A program made the translations under genes and the position numbers. DNA of 59,834 nt from Putridiphycobacter sp045110285 (GTDB lineage: Bacteria; Bacteroidota; Bacteroidia; Flavobacteriales_D; Crocinitomicaceae). Positions 42,801 to 51,321 of this stretch are shown piece after piece. The stretch covers positions 1 through 59,834 of the forward strand of contig JBGCGA010000060.1 of NCBI GenBank assembly GCA_045110285.1, in the 5' to 3' direction. Position 1 is the first letter of the stretch. Each line of letters opens with the position of its first letter. The notes below the pieces were generated by a model. The model saw only the letters and a program-made list of their open reading frames with translations. It searched no databases and was not told the origin of the DNA.

Positions 42801-43663
42801 ATTGCTCCGGCATTAAACGGCATTCCAAAATCTGTATTGAAAACCCGTTCGAAAGTTCCCGCCAAATTAACTGTAACAGGAATAACAACAGCTTGAATAA
42901 TTCCTAAAGTAAACACACCAATTACACCTGTCAACAAAAATCCTGCAATGGTCGTTTCTTTATACTTTTTAAAATAAATAATATAAGCAATTGCTGGAAT
43001 ACAAAGTAAGTTAAGTAAGTGAACTCCTATTGACAATCCCACCATAAAGAATATAAAAACCATCCAACGGTCAGCATTTTTAGATTGAATTTCTTCGTTA
43101 TCCGGAAAAACAGCTTGCTCTGTTAATTCGCTTTCCCATTTCAATATAGCCCATACAACCAAAGCCGTAAAGAAAGATGACATGGCATATACTTCCCCTT
43201 CAACCGCTGAAAACCAAAATGAATCTGTGAAGGTATAAGCCAAAGCTCCAATAATTCCACTGCCAATAACTGCCCATTTTTCGCCAGCTGTTAATTCAGC
43301 TCTATACGACTCCTTATTGTTAGTATCTGAAAATAAGTTATCATTTGGTGAAAGAACAATTTTTCGGCCGATCATAGTAATAGACCAAAACAAAAACAGA
43401 ATGGTAAATGAACTACTTAGAGCAGACATTAGATTCACCATATATGCTGCGGAGTCTGGTTCAACAAATACTGTGAATAACCTTCCTAACATCATAAAAA
43501 GTGGTGCCCCTGGAGGGTGACCAACCTCTAATTTGAAAGCAGTTGTAATATATTCACCGCAATCCCACAAAGACGTGGTTTGCTCTAATGTTAAAACATA
43601 GACGATAGTTGCTATTAAAAAAACAGCCCATCCAATATAGTTATTCAGCTTTTTGTAATTCAT
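39812..43663 (-). CDS. DUF2723 multi-span glycosyltransferase-like protein
   Basis: A giant protein of 1283 residues. The N-terminal half holds ten or more membrane helices and the DUF2723 start motif (LEQTTSLWDCGEYITTAFKL, near 26-45). This is GT-C-like, with acidic residues in the first loop. A large soluble part spans about 700-1283. A central block is RSNRYTAKALANNYMIGCSEN. It is proposed to transfer sugar from a lipid carrier to protein or polymer, as in protein O-mannosyltransferases; the acceptor is unknown. The lone downstream partner is a deacetylase. Confidence 0.85.
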   Translation of the reverse strand: MNYKKLNNYIGWAVFLIATIVYVLTLEQTTSLWDCGEYITTAFKLEVGHPPGAPLFMMLGRLFTVFVEPDSAAYMVNLMSALSSSFTILFLFWSITMIGRKIVLSPNDNLFSDTNNKESYRAELTAGEKWAVIGSGIIGALAYTFTDSFWFSAVEGEVYAMSSFFTALVVWAILKWESELTEQAVFPDNEEIQSKNADRWMVFIFFMVGLSIGVHLLNLLCIPAIAYIIYFKKYKETTIAGFLLTGVIGVFTLGIIQAVVIPVTVNLAGTFERVFNTDFGMPFNAGAIFFFLLLTTAIVVALMLSRKKRLQVLNTAVWSGTALLIGYTCFAMIVIRSNANPPLDENDPENLVSLEAYLKREQYGDWPILYGPYFNADKPAPTSEWGDRSDVYLRRWVVQDRSGIKDIQGYEDKALAEEKAKAIGGKVVEKYFKSFDGENQKRKYTSAQSTFFPRMYSPDPRHVRGYTSWTTAKTTKTPTFAQNLSYFANYQVDWMYWRYFMWNFSGRQSDEQGHGNARDGNWISGLNFIDKHHIGDQSLVPSIIAENPSHNKFYMLPLALGLIGFVFTLVRASKSWWFITLLFLLTGLAVIIYLNQKPFEPRERDYAYAASFYAFSFWIGLSVLGMFKAFKDMVWPELGKIAIALGAFSVVLFAGGLATGLSMLYLSVLVVGAFALMIGLRNSVKSETSMAAIATLICLPIPILMGMQGWDDHDRSNRYTAKALANNYMIGCSENSVLFTNGDNDTFPLWYLQEVEDQQTDLRVCNLSLFSTDWYTAQMKRKAYESEPLPISFEEHEYRQNRYLDAVYLQNAMSMTIQSENMDAKAKELMNVKILNNPTEFKTGFVKACTQLHALLAQTPLAKNKPELLETVKNYYKSSNYYGFKDFVFKLRKNQKQLGLQNEEIKSAISILSQFNSSFDYLPLDYFMAYLHDESNLYDNRGQKLFLAPTLGFSLPIDKQHIIDNNLVDEQYMDRIADTMKWKIPGGKTYLAKAEIMMLDIINNFNWDRDLYFAGSASPSTYVGLDKYFLSEGLIYKLAPINTQKGRNPNTLGEVNKETSYKNLMEKYIWGNMQEKGVLVDYYTRRGVSNYRIQFNIAADAYASDFEAAKQKIDFLKNIDKDTTASEIDRLQADMAEAKLKVESLIDKSLEVMPQSQVPFGRVIPYYVGNYFAVGSNEKGEALAIAAMSAYKEELDYYLAVDAKFSASMLENALAAFRSVHTIYTMAGIYKVENQDMMDNIMTDINYYIDAFRKKKSEYKLIEKVGVYNGTIGAFIDRISQQQ

Positions 43664-43824
43664 AATAAATCAATTGTGCTTGCGAATTTAAAAATATAAT
43701 TTGGGAAATAATGCTAATTATTCCTAATTCGGCATAAAGAAACTAAAATTTTAATTATCAGGCAGTAGGGCATTTTTGCTGACTTATGGTTGATTTAGTA
43801 ATGCATTGTCAACCATAATTTTGC

Positions 43825-44400
43825 CTACCTCATTTTCCCACGTTTTCCACGAGACATTTGAGCTTGACGCATTTGATTTCGTGATGTCGTTTTACCCATT
43901 TGCTTCCGCATATCTTTAATATAATCGGTTAGCATTCCTTTTTCGTCTAGTTTTTTTGCTTCAGATAAATTAAGTTCTGCTTCTTTTCTTCTTCCTGAAC
44001 CCATACAAATAGCAGCTATATTAAGCTTTGCCATGGCTTGATCGTGCTTTTGTTTTAAACCTATGTTTAATGCCTTTTTAAAATTACTTTCCGACTCAGA
44101 CATTTTGGCTTTATTACCTCCAGCTAAACCAGTTAGGTAGTAATAATAAGCCCTTTGCCCTTTCACTAAATACTGTGGTTGTTTAATTTTTTGCAGATAA
44201 TGCAAAGCCTTTTCTTGGTTTTGCTGACGCATTTGGTTAAAGGCAAGCAATATAAATTCGTTTCTAAATATTGTCAAAACAATAATTGTGGTCACCAAAA
44301 TCATCATAATCCCCCATCCCCATGAACCTGAAGCAAACAAGAAAATGGTATAGCCAAAAGAGGCTAGTGATAATACTATTTTTACTATTAATCCTATCAT
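43825..44400 (-). CDS. TPR-like membrane protein
   Basis: A 191-residue protein with two N-terminal membrane helices (about 5-25 and 28-48) and a cytosolic TPR-like part (about 75-160: ALHYLQKIKQPQYLVKGQRAYYYYLTG). It ends in a basic Arg/Met tail (MRQAQMSRGKRGKMR). No named family. It lies 7 bases after the RidA gene on the same strand. Confidence 0.65.
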   Translation of the reverse strand: MIGLIVKIVLSLASFGYTIFLFASGSWGWGIMMILVTTIIVLTIFRNEFILLAFNQMRQQNQEKALHYLQKIKQPQYLVKGQRAYYYYLTGLAGGNKAKMSESESNFKKALNIGLKQKHDQAMAKLNIAAICMGSGRRKEAELNLSEAKKLDEKGMLTDYIKDMRKQMGKTTSRNQMRQAQMSRGKRGKMR

Positions 44401-44407
44401 AATTTTT

Positions 44408-44842
44408 TTAATCTATTGTTGCAATACATTTTAATTCGATTGCGATTGGTGTTGGTAAACTGCTGATCTCACATGTTGTTCTGCATGGTTGATTGTCTTT
44501 AAAATATTCGGCATAAACCTTATTGTAAACAGCAAAGTCGCGCTTCATATTCACTAAAAAAACAGTAACATCAACTAACTTATCCCACGAAGAGCCCGAA
44601 GCTTCAAGCACAGCATTAACATTGTCAAAAACAGAACGGCATTGTGCTTCAAAATCAAATTCTATGAAATTACCATTGTGGTCTAGTTTTAAACCTGGCA
44701 CCTGAGAATCATTTGTATCAGAATTTGCAACTCTTGGACCTACTCCTGACAAAAATAAAAGGTTGCCAACTTTACGGGCATGTGGATACAATCCTACAGG
44801 CTTTGGTGCTTTTGATGCATTTACTCTATCCGTCTTTTCCAT
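44408..44842 (-). CDS. RidA-family protein, possible 2-aminomuconate deaminase
   Basis: A 144-residue YjgF/RidA fold. The fold blocks are PVGLYPHARKVGNLLFLSGVG and the C-terminal arginine block NQPCRTTCEISSLP. The middle AQCRSVFDNVNAVLEASGSSWDKLVDVTVFLVNM is closer to the AmnD (2-aminomuconate deaminase) subgroup than to plain RidA. Kynureninase at 18589 makes a role in tryptophan breakdown plausible, but the two are 25 kb apart. General 2-aminoacrylate deaminase activity is the alternative. Confidence 0.82.
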   Translation of the reverse strand: MEKTDRVNASKAPKPVGLYPHARKVGNLLFLSGVGPRVANSDTNDSQVPGLKLDHNGNFIEFDFEAQCRSVFDNVNAVLEASGSSWDKLVDVTVFLVNMKRDFAVYNKVYAEYFKDNQPCRTTCEISSLPTPIAIELKCIATID

Positions 44843-44849
44843 AAGCCCG

Positions 44850-44857
44850 CAAATATA
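44850..44857 (-). promoter_or_regulatory. -7 box (TATATTTG) of the RidA gene
   Basis: Exact TAnnTTTG match on the minus strand, 8 bases before the ATG at 44842; short leader. Confidence 0.45.
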
Positions 44858-44920
44858 ATACTTTGATAAATATTATTGTTAATTTTATGACTCGATTAAT
44901 TATACTTTCAAAATACGATT

Positions 44921-45358
44921 ATGAAGTCAACTCAAGTTCATATTATCATCAATATTCTTTGTTTTATTACGATTTTAATCTCTCTGTATTTTGGAATGAG
45001 CACCTACAATGCAATCGATAATCAGCACATCAGTCATTTGAACGATTTTGAAAACTCCTCAGCATACGGACTAGACGATATTCGTGTTTTAACTGCAAAA
45101 GGCGTAATTGGCACAGGCATATTTGTTGTTTTGGCATTCGCTTTTCAAATTTACAGCTTTATTATTGCAGACTTTAAAACAAAAAAAAACGTCATTTTAG
45201 CGTTATTTACTGTCTATGGTATTCTATTTATTTTTTCATTTATTGTGATGAGTGACTTAGATAATCGAAATTTTCACAATCATGGGCAAATATGGCTATT
45301 GCTTTCCTTAACCCTTATTTTCGCAAATAGTATCCTAATTTTCTACAAAAAGAAATAG
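44921..45358 (+). CDS. four-span membrane protein of unknown function
   Basis: A 145-residue protein with four predicted helices (about 8-26, 60-82, 92-110, 122-141), short loops and a basic C-terminus. The loop between helices 1 and 2 is hydrophilic and acidic (HISHLNDFENSSAYGLDD). No family is recognised. It is divergent from the RidA gene. Confidence 0.6.
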   Translation: MKSTQVHIIINILCFITILISLYFGMSTYNAIDNQHISHLNDFENSSAYGLDDIRVLTAKGVIGTGIFVVLAFAFQIYSFIIADFKTKKNVILALFTVYGILFIFSFIVMSDLDNRNFHNHGQIWLLLSLTLIFANSILIFYKKK

Positions 45359-45483
45359 TTTTTCACTATAAAATTTAACATTTCTATAACAGTTTACTCA
45401 ATATAAGCTACTGTTTACATGGCAACTAGTTTTTTGGCATATGCTTTGCATTTTTCCAATCATGTTTAACTAAAAAAAATATT

Positions 45484-46164
45484 ATGATTGAAAAAAAGAA
45501 GACACACAAGGCGGACCTGGAGAAGAAGAGATTTGCCTTTTTTCAAATTGGGTTAATTTTAGCTGGCTCGTTGTGCTTAGCAGCGTTCGAATTTGTAAGT
45601 CCAGTTTACAGTTCTGCAAATGAACAGGCAGTGTTAGAGGATACTGTTTACGACATGCCTGCTATTCCTATTGAATTAATGCCAAACACCCAACAGAATC
45701 AGAAAAAAAATACTAGAATATATGATGAAGTTGATGTTGTGGTTTCTGTAACTCCTACTCCCGTTGTAACTGACTCATCAAAATCAGTAAATATGAATTT
45801 AGGTGAAATTGAGAATTTATTTGGCGAAACTGGTGGGACAGGTATCACACGCACAGTGGAGCTTACCCCAACAGACAACCCTCAAATATGGCCTAAATTT
45901 CCGGGAAATATGGGACAATGGATTGGAAAAAACATGAATTTATCAAGTATTCCCTATCCTGCTTCAGGCACTATTTACGTTAATTTTATTGTGAGTAAAA
46001 CGGGCGAAATTACAGATGTGAAAATTTCAAAAAGTTTAGATAGAGATCATGATCGTGCTGCCTTGGAAGTTGTTAAAAAAATGCCAAAATGGATACCTGG
46101 AGAAGTAATGGGTAAACCAGTAGCTGTGAACTATCAATTACCAATTAGAATTAAAGGGTACTAA
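45484..46164 (+). CDS. tonB: energy transducer TonB
   Basis: A 226-residue TonB with the Bacteroidota-type start: a short basic segment, then FAFFQIGLILAGSLCLAAFEF as the anchor (about 17-38). The proline content of the spacer is low. The C-terminal domain (about 140-226) has SGTIYVNFIVSKTGEITDVKI and ends in YQLPIRIKGY. Unlike the copy at 12691, it has no exbB/exbD beside it. It powers outer-membrane receptors. Confidence 0.88.
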   Translation: MIEKKKTHKADLEKKRFAFFQIGLILAGSLCLAAFEFVSPVYSSANEQAVLEDTVYDMPAIPIELMPNTQQNQKKNTRIYDEVDVVVSVTPTPVVTDSSKSVNMNLGEIENLFGETGGTGITRTVELTPTDNPQIWPKFPGNMGQWIGKNMNLSSIPYPASGTIYVNFIVSKTGEITDVKISKSLDRDHDRAALEVVKKMPKWIPGEVMGKPVAVNYQLPIRIKGY

Positions 46165-46181
46165 ATTGTTTACGAAAACGT

Positions 46182-46225
46182 CAACATTTTCTGTCATACA
46201 TGCAGGAAATGTTGGTGTTTTTTAT
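46182..46225. terminator. rho-independent terminator between tonB and anmK
   Basis: 12-bp stem CAACATTTTCTG/CAGGAAATGTTG (one G-T pair), 9-base loop, then a T run overlapping the anmK stop. Confidence 0.75.
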
Positions 46226-47277
46226 TTGATAAGAATTCCACTGCATGAATTAGAGGAAGCTCCTGTGACAGTTTTAAGCACATTTATTTGACTATTTACT
46301 TTTAGCCAACCTAAAAAAGCAAAAATTAGTGCTTCTTTAAATTCGACTAACTCCCTACTGGGGACCACCAATCTTTGATGCACTTTAGATTGGAGAATTT
46401 CGATTAAAAAAGTGTTAAACACCCCACCGCCCGTTACGAGAACTTCACCATTTTTTAAAGAAGTAAGAGCATTACTAACTTGAACAGCAATATGCTCTAT
46501 CACCGTTCTTAATCTATCTTCTAACTGTATATTAGAATTTTTAATTAGTTTTTTAAAATGATTCCTATACCACTCTACCCCCAGGGACTTTGGGCCTGAT
46601 TCTTTATAAAACTCTAGACCATTTAATTCATCTAACAATTTCTTATTTACTTTTCCAGTTCTAGCAATTTTGCCCTGGTCATCATAGGGTAAATTAAGCT
46701 CAACAGTCAAATCAGATAGTGCCATATTTACGGGGCAAATGTCATGAGCAAATCGACTACTGCTTTGCTGAAAAGAAAAATTAGCAATTCCTCCAAAATT
46801 AATACAGGCGGCGTATTGGCTAAACAAATACAGGTCTCCTATTGGTACCAAAGGTGCTCCTTGACCACCCAAAGCCACATCTAAACTTCTAAAGTCACAA
46901 ATTACAGGAATTTTAGTTTCAGAAAATAAGGTGTTACCATTACCTATCTGTGTTGTAAATCCATTTTCGGGCTGATGAAAAACGGTATGACCATGACTTG
47001 CAATATATTGAGGTTTAATGCCAAATTGCTTAATGAATGAATTCACTTCTTGAGCAAAGTAAATACCAATTTTTATATCTAGTTTTTTTAAACCTTCTGC
47101 TTTTAACTGCACAGAATCTCTTAATTCCTGTTGCATTTCAGCAGAATACTGCACAGATTTTGTTTCAAGAATTTGAAATTGATACTGATTGTCAACCTGC
47201 TCAAAATTCACCAAACAAAGGTCAAGTCCATCCAGCGAAGTACCTGACATTAATCCCAAAATAGTGGCTTTTTCCAT
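46222..47277 (-). CDS. anmK: anhydro-N-acetylmuramic acid kinase AnmK
   Basis: A 351-residue sugar kinase of peptidoglycan recycling. It opens with the phosphate-binding motif GLMSGTSLDGLDLCL (8-22). ASHGHTVFHQPENG, CDFRSLDVALGGQGAP and INFGGIANFS are characteristic, and LVTGGGVFNTFLI is the late ATP loop. It phosphorylates and opens anhydroMurNAc to MurNAc-6-phosphate. Its TAnnTTTG promoter box is at 47284-47291, a few bases before the ATG. Confidence 0.94.
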   Translation of the reverse strand: MEKATILGLMSGTSLDGLDLCLVNFEQVDNQYQFQILETKSVQYSAEMQQELRDSVQLKAEGLKKLDIKIGIYFAQEVNSFIKQFGIKPQYIASHGHTVFHQPENGFTTQIGNGNTLFSETKIPVICDFRSLDVALGGQGAPLVPIGDLYLFSQYAACINFGGIANFSFQQSSSRFAHDICPVNMALSDLTVELNLPYDDQGKIARTGKVNKKLLDELNGLEFYKESGPKSLGVEWYRNHFKKLIKNSNIQLEDRLRTVIEHIAVQVSNALTSLKNGEVLVTGGGVFNTFLIEILQSKVHQRLVVPSRELVEFKEALIFAFLGWLKVNSQINVLKTVTGASSNSCSGILIK

Positions 47278-47283
47278 CTAGCT

Positions 47284-47291
47284 CAAAGGTA
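47284..47291 (-). promoter_or_regulatory. -7 box (TACCTTTG) of anmK
   Basis: Exact TAnnTTTG match on the minus strand, 6 bases before the ATG. Confidence 0.45.
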
Positions 47292-47382
47292 TACAATATT
47301 TAAAATAAAAAGCCTTCTGTGATATTACTAGGCATGCATAATATAATTATGCAGAAATTTAGTTTTAAATAAATAAAACCAT

Positions 47383-47390
47383 TATTTTTG
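47383..47390 (+). promoter_or_regulatory. -7 box (TATTTTTG) of the acyl-CoA dehydrogenase gene
   Basis: Exact TAnnTTTG match, 22 bases before the ATG; no clear TTG partner. Confidence 0.45.
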
Positions 47391-47412
47391 CAAGTACAAA
47401 ATTACACACAGC

Positions 47413-48552
47413 ATGGACTTTAAATTAACAGAAGAACAATTAGCAGTAAGAGACGCGGCAAGAGATTTTGCAAACAACGTTTTATTGCCGGAAGTAACAG
47501 ACAGGGATAAGCATGCAAGGTTTCCAAAGGAAGAAGTAAAGCAGTTAGGCGAACTAGGATTTTTAGGAATGATGGTTGACCCGAAATATAATGGTGGAGG
47601 TATGGATACCGTATCGTATGTGTTAGCGATAGAAGAAATTTCAAAAGTTGATGCATCTACTTCGGTGATCATGTCAGTTTGTAATTCATTGGTAGCTTGG
47701 GGCCTTGAACGATTTGGATCAGAAGAGCAAAAAGAGAAATTTTTAAAGCCATTAGCTGGCGGACAGATTACTGGAGCATTTTGCTTGTCAGAGCCTGAAG
47801 CAGGTTCAGACGCTACATCTCAGACAACAACAGCAATAGATAAAGGTGACTATTATTTATTAAATGGAACAAAAAACTGGATAACAAATGGTGGAACTGC
47901 TGGAGTATACATTGTAATGGCTCAGACTGATAGAGAAAAAGGACATAGGGGAATTAACGCTTTAATAATTGAACCTGGAATGGAAGGGTTTATAGTTGGC
48001 GAAAAAGAAGATAAAATGGGTATTAGAGGTTCTGATACGCATACATTATTGTTCAATGATGTAAAAGTACCAAAGGCAAACAGAATTGGTGAAGAAGGCT
48101 TTGGATTCAAATTTGCCATGCAAACTTTGGGTGGTGGAAGAATAGGTATTGCCTCTCAAGCCCTAGGTATAGCATCAGGAGCCTTAGAACTGGCCATTAA
48201 GTACTCGAAGGAAAGAAAAACTTTTGGAAAAGAAATTTATAAGCACCAAGCCATTGCATTTAAGCTGGCGGATATGGCAACACAAGTAGAAGCAGCAAGA
48301 GTAATGTGCTTGAAAGCAGCAGCCTTAAAAGATGCTGGTGAAGATTTTGAATTGGCAGCCTCAATGGCAAAACTATACGCTTCAAAAATTGCACAAGAAG
48401 TAACCACCGAAGCAGTACAAATTCATGGTGGATATGGATATGTTAGAGAATATCACGTTGAAAGAATGATGAGAGATGCAAAGATTACTCAGATTTATGA
48501 AGGCACATCTGAAATTCAAAAGATTGTCATTTCAAGAGCTTTGTTGAAATAA
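47413..48552 (+). CDS. acyl-CoA dehydrogenase (short/medium-chain type)
   Basis: A 379-residue FAD enzyme of beta-oxidation. Features include AFCLSEPEAGSDATSQTTTA near 126-145, KNWITNGGTAGVYIVMA, GSDTHTLLFNDVKVP and the catalytic-base segment QIYEGTSEIQKIVISRALL at the end. The length and motifs match butyryl-CoA dehydrogenase-like enzymes. It is monocistronic, with its own -7 box and terminator. Confidence 0.94.
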   Translation: MDFKLTEEQLAVRDAARDFANNVLLPEVTDRDKHARFPKEEVKQLGELGFLGMMVDPKYNGGGMDTVSYVLAIEEISKVDASTSVIMSVCNSLVAWGLERFGSEEQKEKFLKPLAGGQITGAFCLSEPEAGSDATSQTTTAIDKGDYYLLNGTKNWITNGGTAGVYIVMAQTDREKGHRGINALIIEPGMEGFIVGEKEDKMGIRGSDTHTLLFNDVKVPKANRIGEEGFGFKFAMQTLGGGRIGIASQALGIASGALELAIKYSKERKTFGKEIYKHQAIAFKLADMATQVEAARVMCLKAAALKDAGEDFELAASMAKLYASKIAQEVTTEAVQIHGGYGYVREYHVERMMRDAKITQIYEGTSEIQKIVISRALLK

Positions 48553-48573
48553 GAGTTAATTACAAATATTTTA

Positions 48574-48607
48574 AAAGCCCAAGTCTTATTTGCTTGGGCT
48601 TTTTTTA
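48574..48607 (+). terminator. rho-independent terminator of the acyl-CoA dehydrogenase gene
   Basis: AAAGCCCAAG/CTTGGGCTTT stem with 9-base loop and T run. Confidence 0.9.
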
Positions 48608-48644
48608 TGTAACAAACAGTACATTCTACTTTTAAAAAAACCCT

Positions 48645-48652
48645 TATTTTTG
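48645..48652 (+). promoter_or_regulatory. -7 box (TATTTTTG) of the DUF983-thioredoxin-SAM unit
   Basis: Exact TAnnTTTG match, 16 bases before the ATG at 48669. Confidence 0.45.
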
Positions 48653-48668
48653 TGGCAAATTAATCCTT

Positions 48669-49064
48669 ATGCTGGAATCTACAAAAGGCTCAAAATTATA
48701 TAGCATACTCAATAAAAAATGCCCTGTTTGCCAAGAAGGAGATTACTACAAATCGGCAAATGCTTATCATTTAAAGACTTTTGATAAAACCAATGAATAT
48801 TGCAGTAACTGTAATCATAAATTTGAAATTGAAAACGGATTTTTCTATGGCGCCATGTATGTTAGCTACGGTATTTCCATAGCCATAGCTGTTTCACTAT
48901 TCATGGCTACTTATGTTTTATTTCCAGCAACGCCATATTATGCTTACATTTTTGTTATCATTATTGGTATAGTTGTGTTTATGCCACTTGCTTTTAGAAT
49001 GAGTAGAATAATTTGGATGAATCTATTTTCAGCATACGGAAAAAAAGAAATATTTAATAAATGA
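48669..49064 (+). CDS. DUF983 membrane protein
   Basis: A 131-residue protein: a zinc-ribbon-like start (KKCPVCQEGDYY and EYCSNCNHKFE; two CxxC pairs), then two membrane helices (about 60-82 and 88-108). This layout is that of DUF983. The function is unknown; members often sit near haem-copper oxidase genes. It overlaps the thioredoxin start by 4 bases. Confidence 0.85.
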   Translation: MLESTKGSKLYSILNKKCPVCQEGDYYKSANAYHLKTFDKTNEYCSNCNHKFEIENGFFYGAMYVSYGISIAIAVSLFMATYVLFPATPYYAYIFVIIIGIVVFMPLAFRMSRIIWMNLFSAYGKKEIFNK

Positions 49065-49360
49065 GCAAATTTGGAGATATAATTAATAGCACACCTCTTG
49101 TTTTAGTTGACTTTTCAGCGACTTGGTGTGGCCCCTGCCAACAATTAGCACCAATCTTAGATGAGGTTGCAAAAAAAGTAGGATCAAAAGTTAGAATTAT
49201 TAAAATTGATGTAGACAAAAACCAAGGCGTTGCTACTAAAATGAACGTGCGGGGAGTACCGACAATGATTCTATACCAAAACGGAACTCAAGTCTGGCGA
49301 CAATCTGGCGTTGTGCCTGAAAATGAATTGGTGAAATTAATCCAACAATATTCAGTCTAA
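49061..49360 (+). CDS. trxA: thioredoxin
   Basis: A 99-residue thioredoxin with active site WCGPC at 22-26 and the cis-proline in VRGVPTMILY. No signal peptide, so cytosolic. It reduces disulphides using thioredoxin reductase (not in the window). Its translation is coupled to DUF983 upstream; the radical SAM gene follows by 27 bases. Confidence 0.92.
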   Translation: MSKFGDIINSTPLVLVDFSATWCGPCQQLAPILDEVAKKVGSKVRIIKIDVDKNQGVATKMNVRGVPTMILYQNGTQVWRQSGVVPENELVKLIQQYSV

Positions 49361-49387
49361 AAGAACTATTTTAGTGGTCAAATTAAA

Positions 49388-50407
49388 ATGATTTTGTCTA
49401 GTAAAAAAATTGCACTTTTAAAAACCATTACACCTTTTCGCTTATGGAATTTTTTATTGCTCAAGCTGTCATATCAAATTTCAATTTTAACAAAAAAGCC
49501 AATCCATTGGGGCTATCCTATTGCCATTTCAATTGAGCCAACTACGGCATGCAATTTAAAATGTCCCGAATGCCCCAGTGGTTTAAGACAATTTACTCGA
49601 CCGATTGGAAACTTAAAAGCTGATGTAAACGATATAATTCTAAATTCCCTTGGAAAGCATTTACAATACATCAATTATTATTTTCAAGGAGAACCATTTA
49701 TAAACCCCCAATTTTTAGATTTTGTAAAAGCGGCAAGACAGAAAAATATTTATGTTTTAACCTCAACAAACGCACACTTTATTAGTGATAAAACGGCTGA
49801 TGAAGTGGTAGCTTCCGGTTTAAGTGAATTAATAGTCTCAATTGATGGAACCACTCAAAAAACATATGAAAACTATAGAATTGAAGGTAAATTAGACAAA
49901 GTTTTAAGTGGATTAAATGCCATTAAAAAGGCAAAAGAAAAAGTCAATGCCCAGTTTCCTATTGTTACCATTCAATTTTTGGTGACTGCGCAAAACGAAC
50001 ATCAAATTCCTGAAGTAAAAAGTTGGGTAAAAAAGTACGGAGCTGACAATTTAAACCTGAAAACCATTCAGGTTTATGATTACGAAAACGGTAACAGGCT
50101 GCTGCCCAAAAATGAAAAATATTCTCGCTACAAACAAGACTCAACGGGCAAGTTTAGACTGAAGAACAAAATGAGTAATTACTGCTGGCGAATGTGGACT
50201 ACTTGCGTTTTTACTTGGGATGGCAGTATTGTGCCTTGTTGTTTTGATAAGGACGCCAAATATAAAATGGGAGACATTTCGAAAGCAGAGTTTAAGTCGA
50301 TTTGGAAAGATGGATTGTATACTGATTTTAGACAAAAAATACTGAAGCAGCGATCTGAAATTGACATTTGCAAAAACTGCTCGGAAGGGTCGAAAATTTG
50401 GGTTTAG
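49388..50407 (+). CDS. radical SAM / SPASM domain protein
   Basis: A 339-residue enzyme. The cluster-binding motif C-x3-C-x2-C lies at C55, C59 and C62 (TACNLKCPEC). A SPASM-type C-terminus is suggested by WTTCVFTWDGSIVPCCFDKDAKYKMGD and by DICKNC at the end, which would bind one or two extra iron-sulphur clusters. The substrate cannot be assigned; relatives modify peptides or sugars. No precursor peptide gene is visible next to it. Its end overlaps TIGR01777 by 4 bases, convergently. Confidence 0.87.
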   Translation: MILSSKKIALLKTITPFRLWNFLLLKLSYQISILTKKPIHWGYPIAISIEPTTACNLKCPECPSGLRQFTRPIGNLKADVNDIILNSLGKHLQYINYYFQGEPFINPQFLDFVKAARQKNIYVLTSTNAHFISDKTADEVVASGLSELIVSIDGTTQKTYENYRIEGKLDKVLSGLNAIKKAKEKVNAQFPIVTIQFLVTAQNEHQIPEVKSWVKKYGADNLNLKTIQVYDYENGNRLLPKNEKYSRYKQDSTGKFRLKNKMSNYCWRMWTTCVFTWDGSIVPCCFDKDAKYKMGDISKAEFKSIWKDGLYTDFRQKILKQRSEIDICKNCSEGSKIWV

Positions 50408-51321
50408 ATAACTAAATCTTTCACTGCTTTTTCTACCGTATTATATTCTAATTCAAACCCGGTTTTAAGCATTTTATTGTGAGAAATTGCTACCCCATCT
50501 GTTAATAAAGTTGACATTTCGCCAAATACAAGTTTGGCAATAAAAACTGGTGCTTTTGCAATCAAAAACTTCTTACCTGTAGCTATTCTGAACGATTTTA
50601 TGAATGATAAATGGGACTCATTTTCGGAAATACCAACATTATATGCTCCGGAAATTTTAGAATCTTCTATGGTTTTGATATAAAAATTACATAAATCGTC
50701 AATATGAATCCATGACAGAAATTGATGCCCAGAACCAAAAATACCAGCAACTCCAATCACTGTTGTAGCAGTAAATTTTTGCAGAAAGCTTCCCTTTTTA
50801 GCAAGCACAACACCAGTTCTCATTACTGCAATTCGATCCGCAACATTTTTCATTTTAAATGCTTGTTTCTCCCATAAATCACAAACTTGCTGCACGTAAT
50901 TATCGCCCACTGAATCTGACTCCACAAATTTCTTTTTCTCAGAATTATTGTAATAATTCGAACCTGAAGCAGAAATGTAAACGGGCACTTTAAGCTTCAA
51001 ATCTAAAAGGGTTCTCTGAATAAATCTTGCGGGTTCAACTCGGCTCGAAATTATTTCTTGCTTCCTCGAATCACTCCAGCGTTTATCAGCGATTCCTGCA
51101 CCAGTTAAATTAATTATTCCATCAACAACTTCATTTGAATTGTGTTTGAAAAAAGCCTTGGTATCTATACTTTTTCCAACAATCCATTTAAAGTAAAATA
51201 TACTTTTTGAATTTGATTTATCTTGTCTGGTTAATATATGTACATCATGTCCTTTAGCAATAAGTAAAGCGGTTAACCGCTTACCAATAAGTCCTGTGCC
51301 ACCTGCTATTAATATTGTCAT
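50404..51321 (-). CDS. TIGR01777 family SDR protein
   Basis: A 305-residue extended short-chain dehydrogenase-like protein. The dinucleotide motif GGTGLIGKRL lies at 7-16. NLTGAGIADKRWSDSRKQEI and the late YNVGISENESHLSFIKSF (YfcH/SulA-like) block mark TIGR01777. Members are nucleoside-diphosphate-sugar epimerase relatives of unknown reaction. It overlaps idi by 4 bases. Confidence 0.87.
   Translation of the reverse strand: MTILIAGGTGLIGKRLTALLIAKGHDVHILTRQDKSNSKSIFYFKWIVGKSIDTKAFFKHNSNEVVDGIINLTGAGIADKRWSDSRKQEIISSRVEPARFIQRTLLDLKLKVPVYISASGSNYYNNSEKKKFVESDSVGDNYVQQVCDLWEKQAFKMKNVADRIAVMRTGVVLAKKGSFLQKFTATTVIGVAGIFGSGHQFLSWIHIDDLCNFYIKTIEDSKISGAYNVGISENESHLSFIKSFRIATGKKFLIAKAPVFIAKLVFGEMSTLLTDGVAISHNKMLKTGFELEYNTVEKAVKDLVI

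Noticed and set aside
45465..45476. Third copy of the crt palindrome in front of tonB
   Set aside because: ATGTTTAACTAAA matches only part of TTTGTTWAACAAA and is not symmetric; likely chance in AT-rich DNA.
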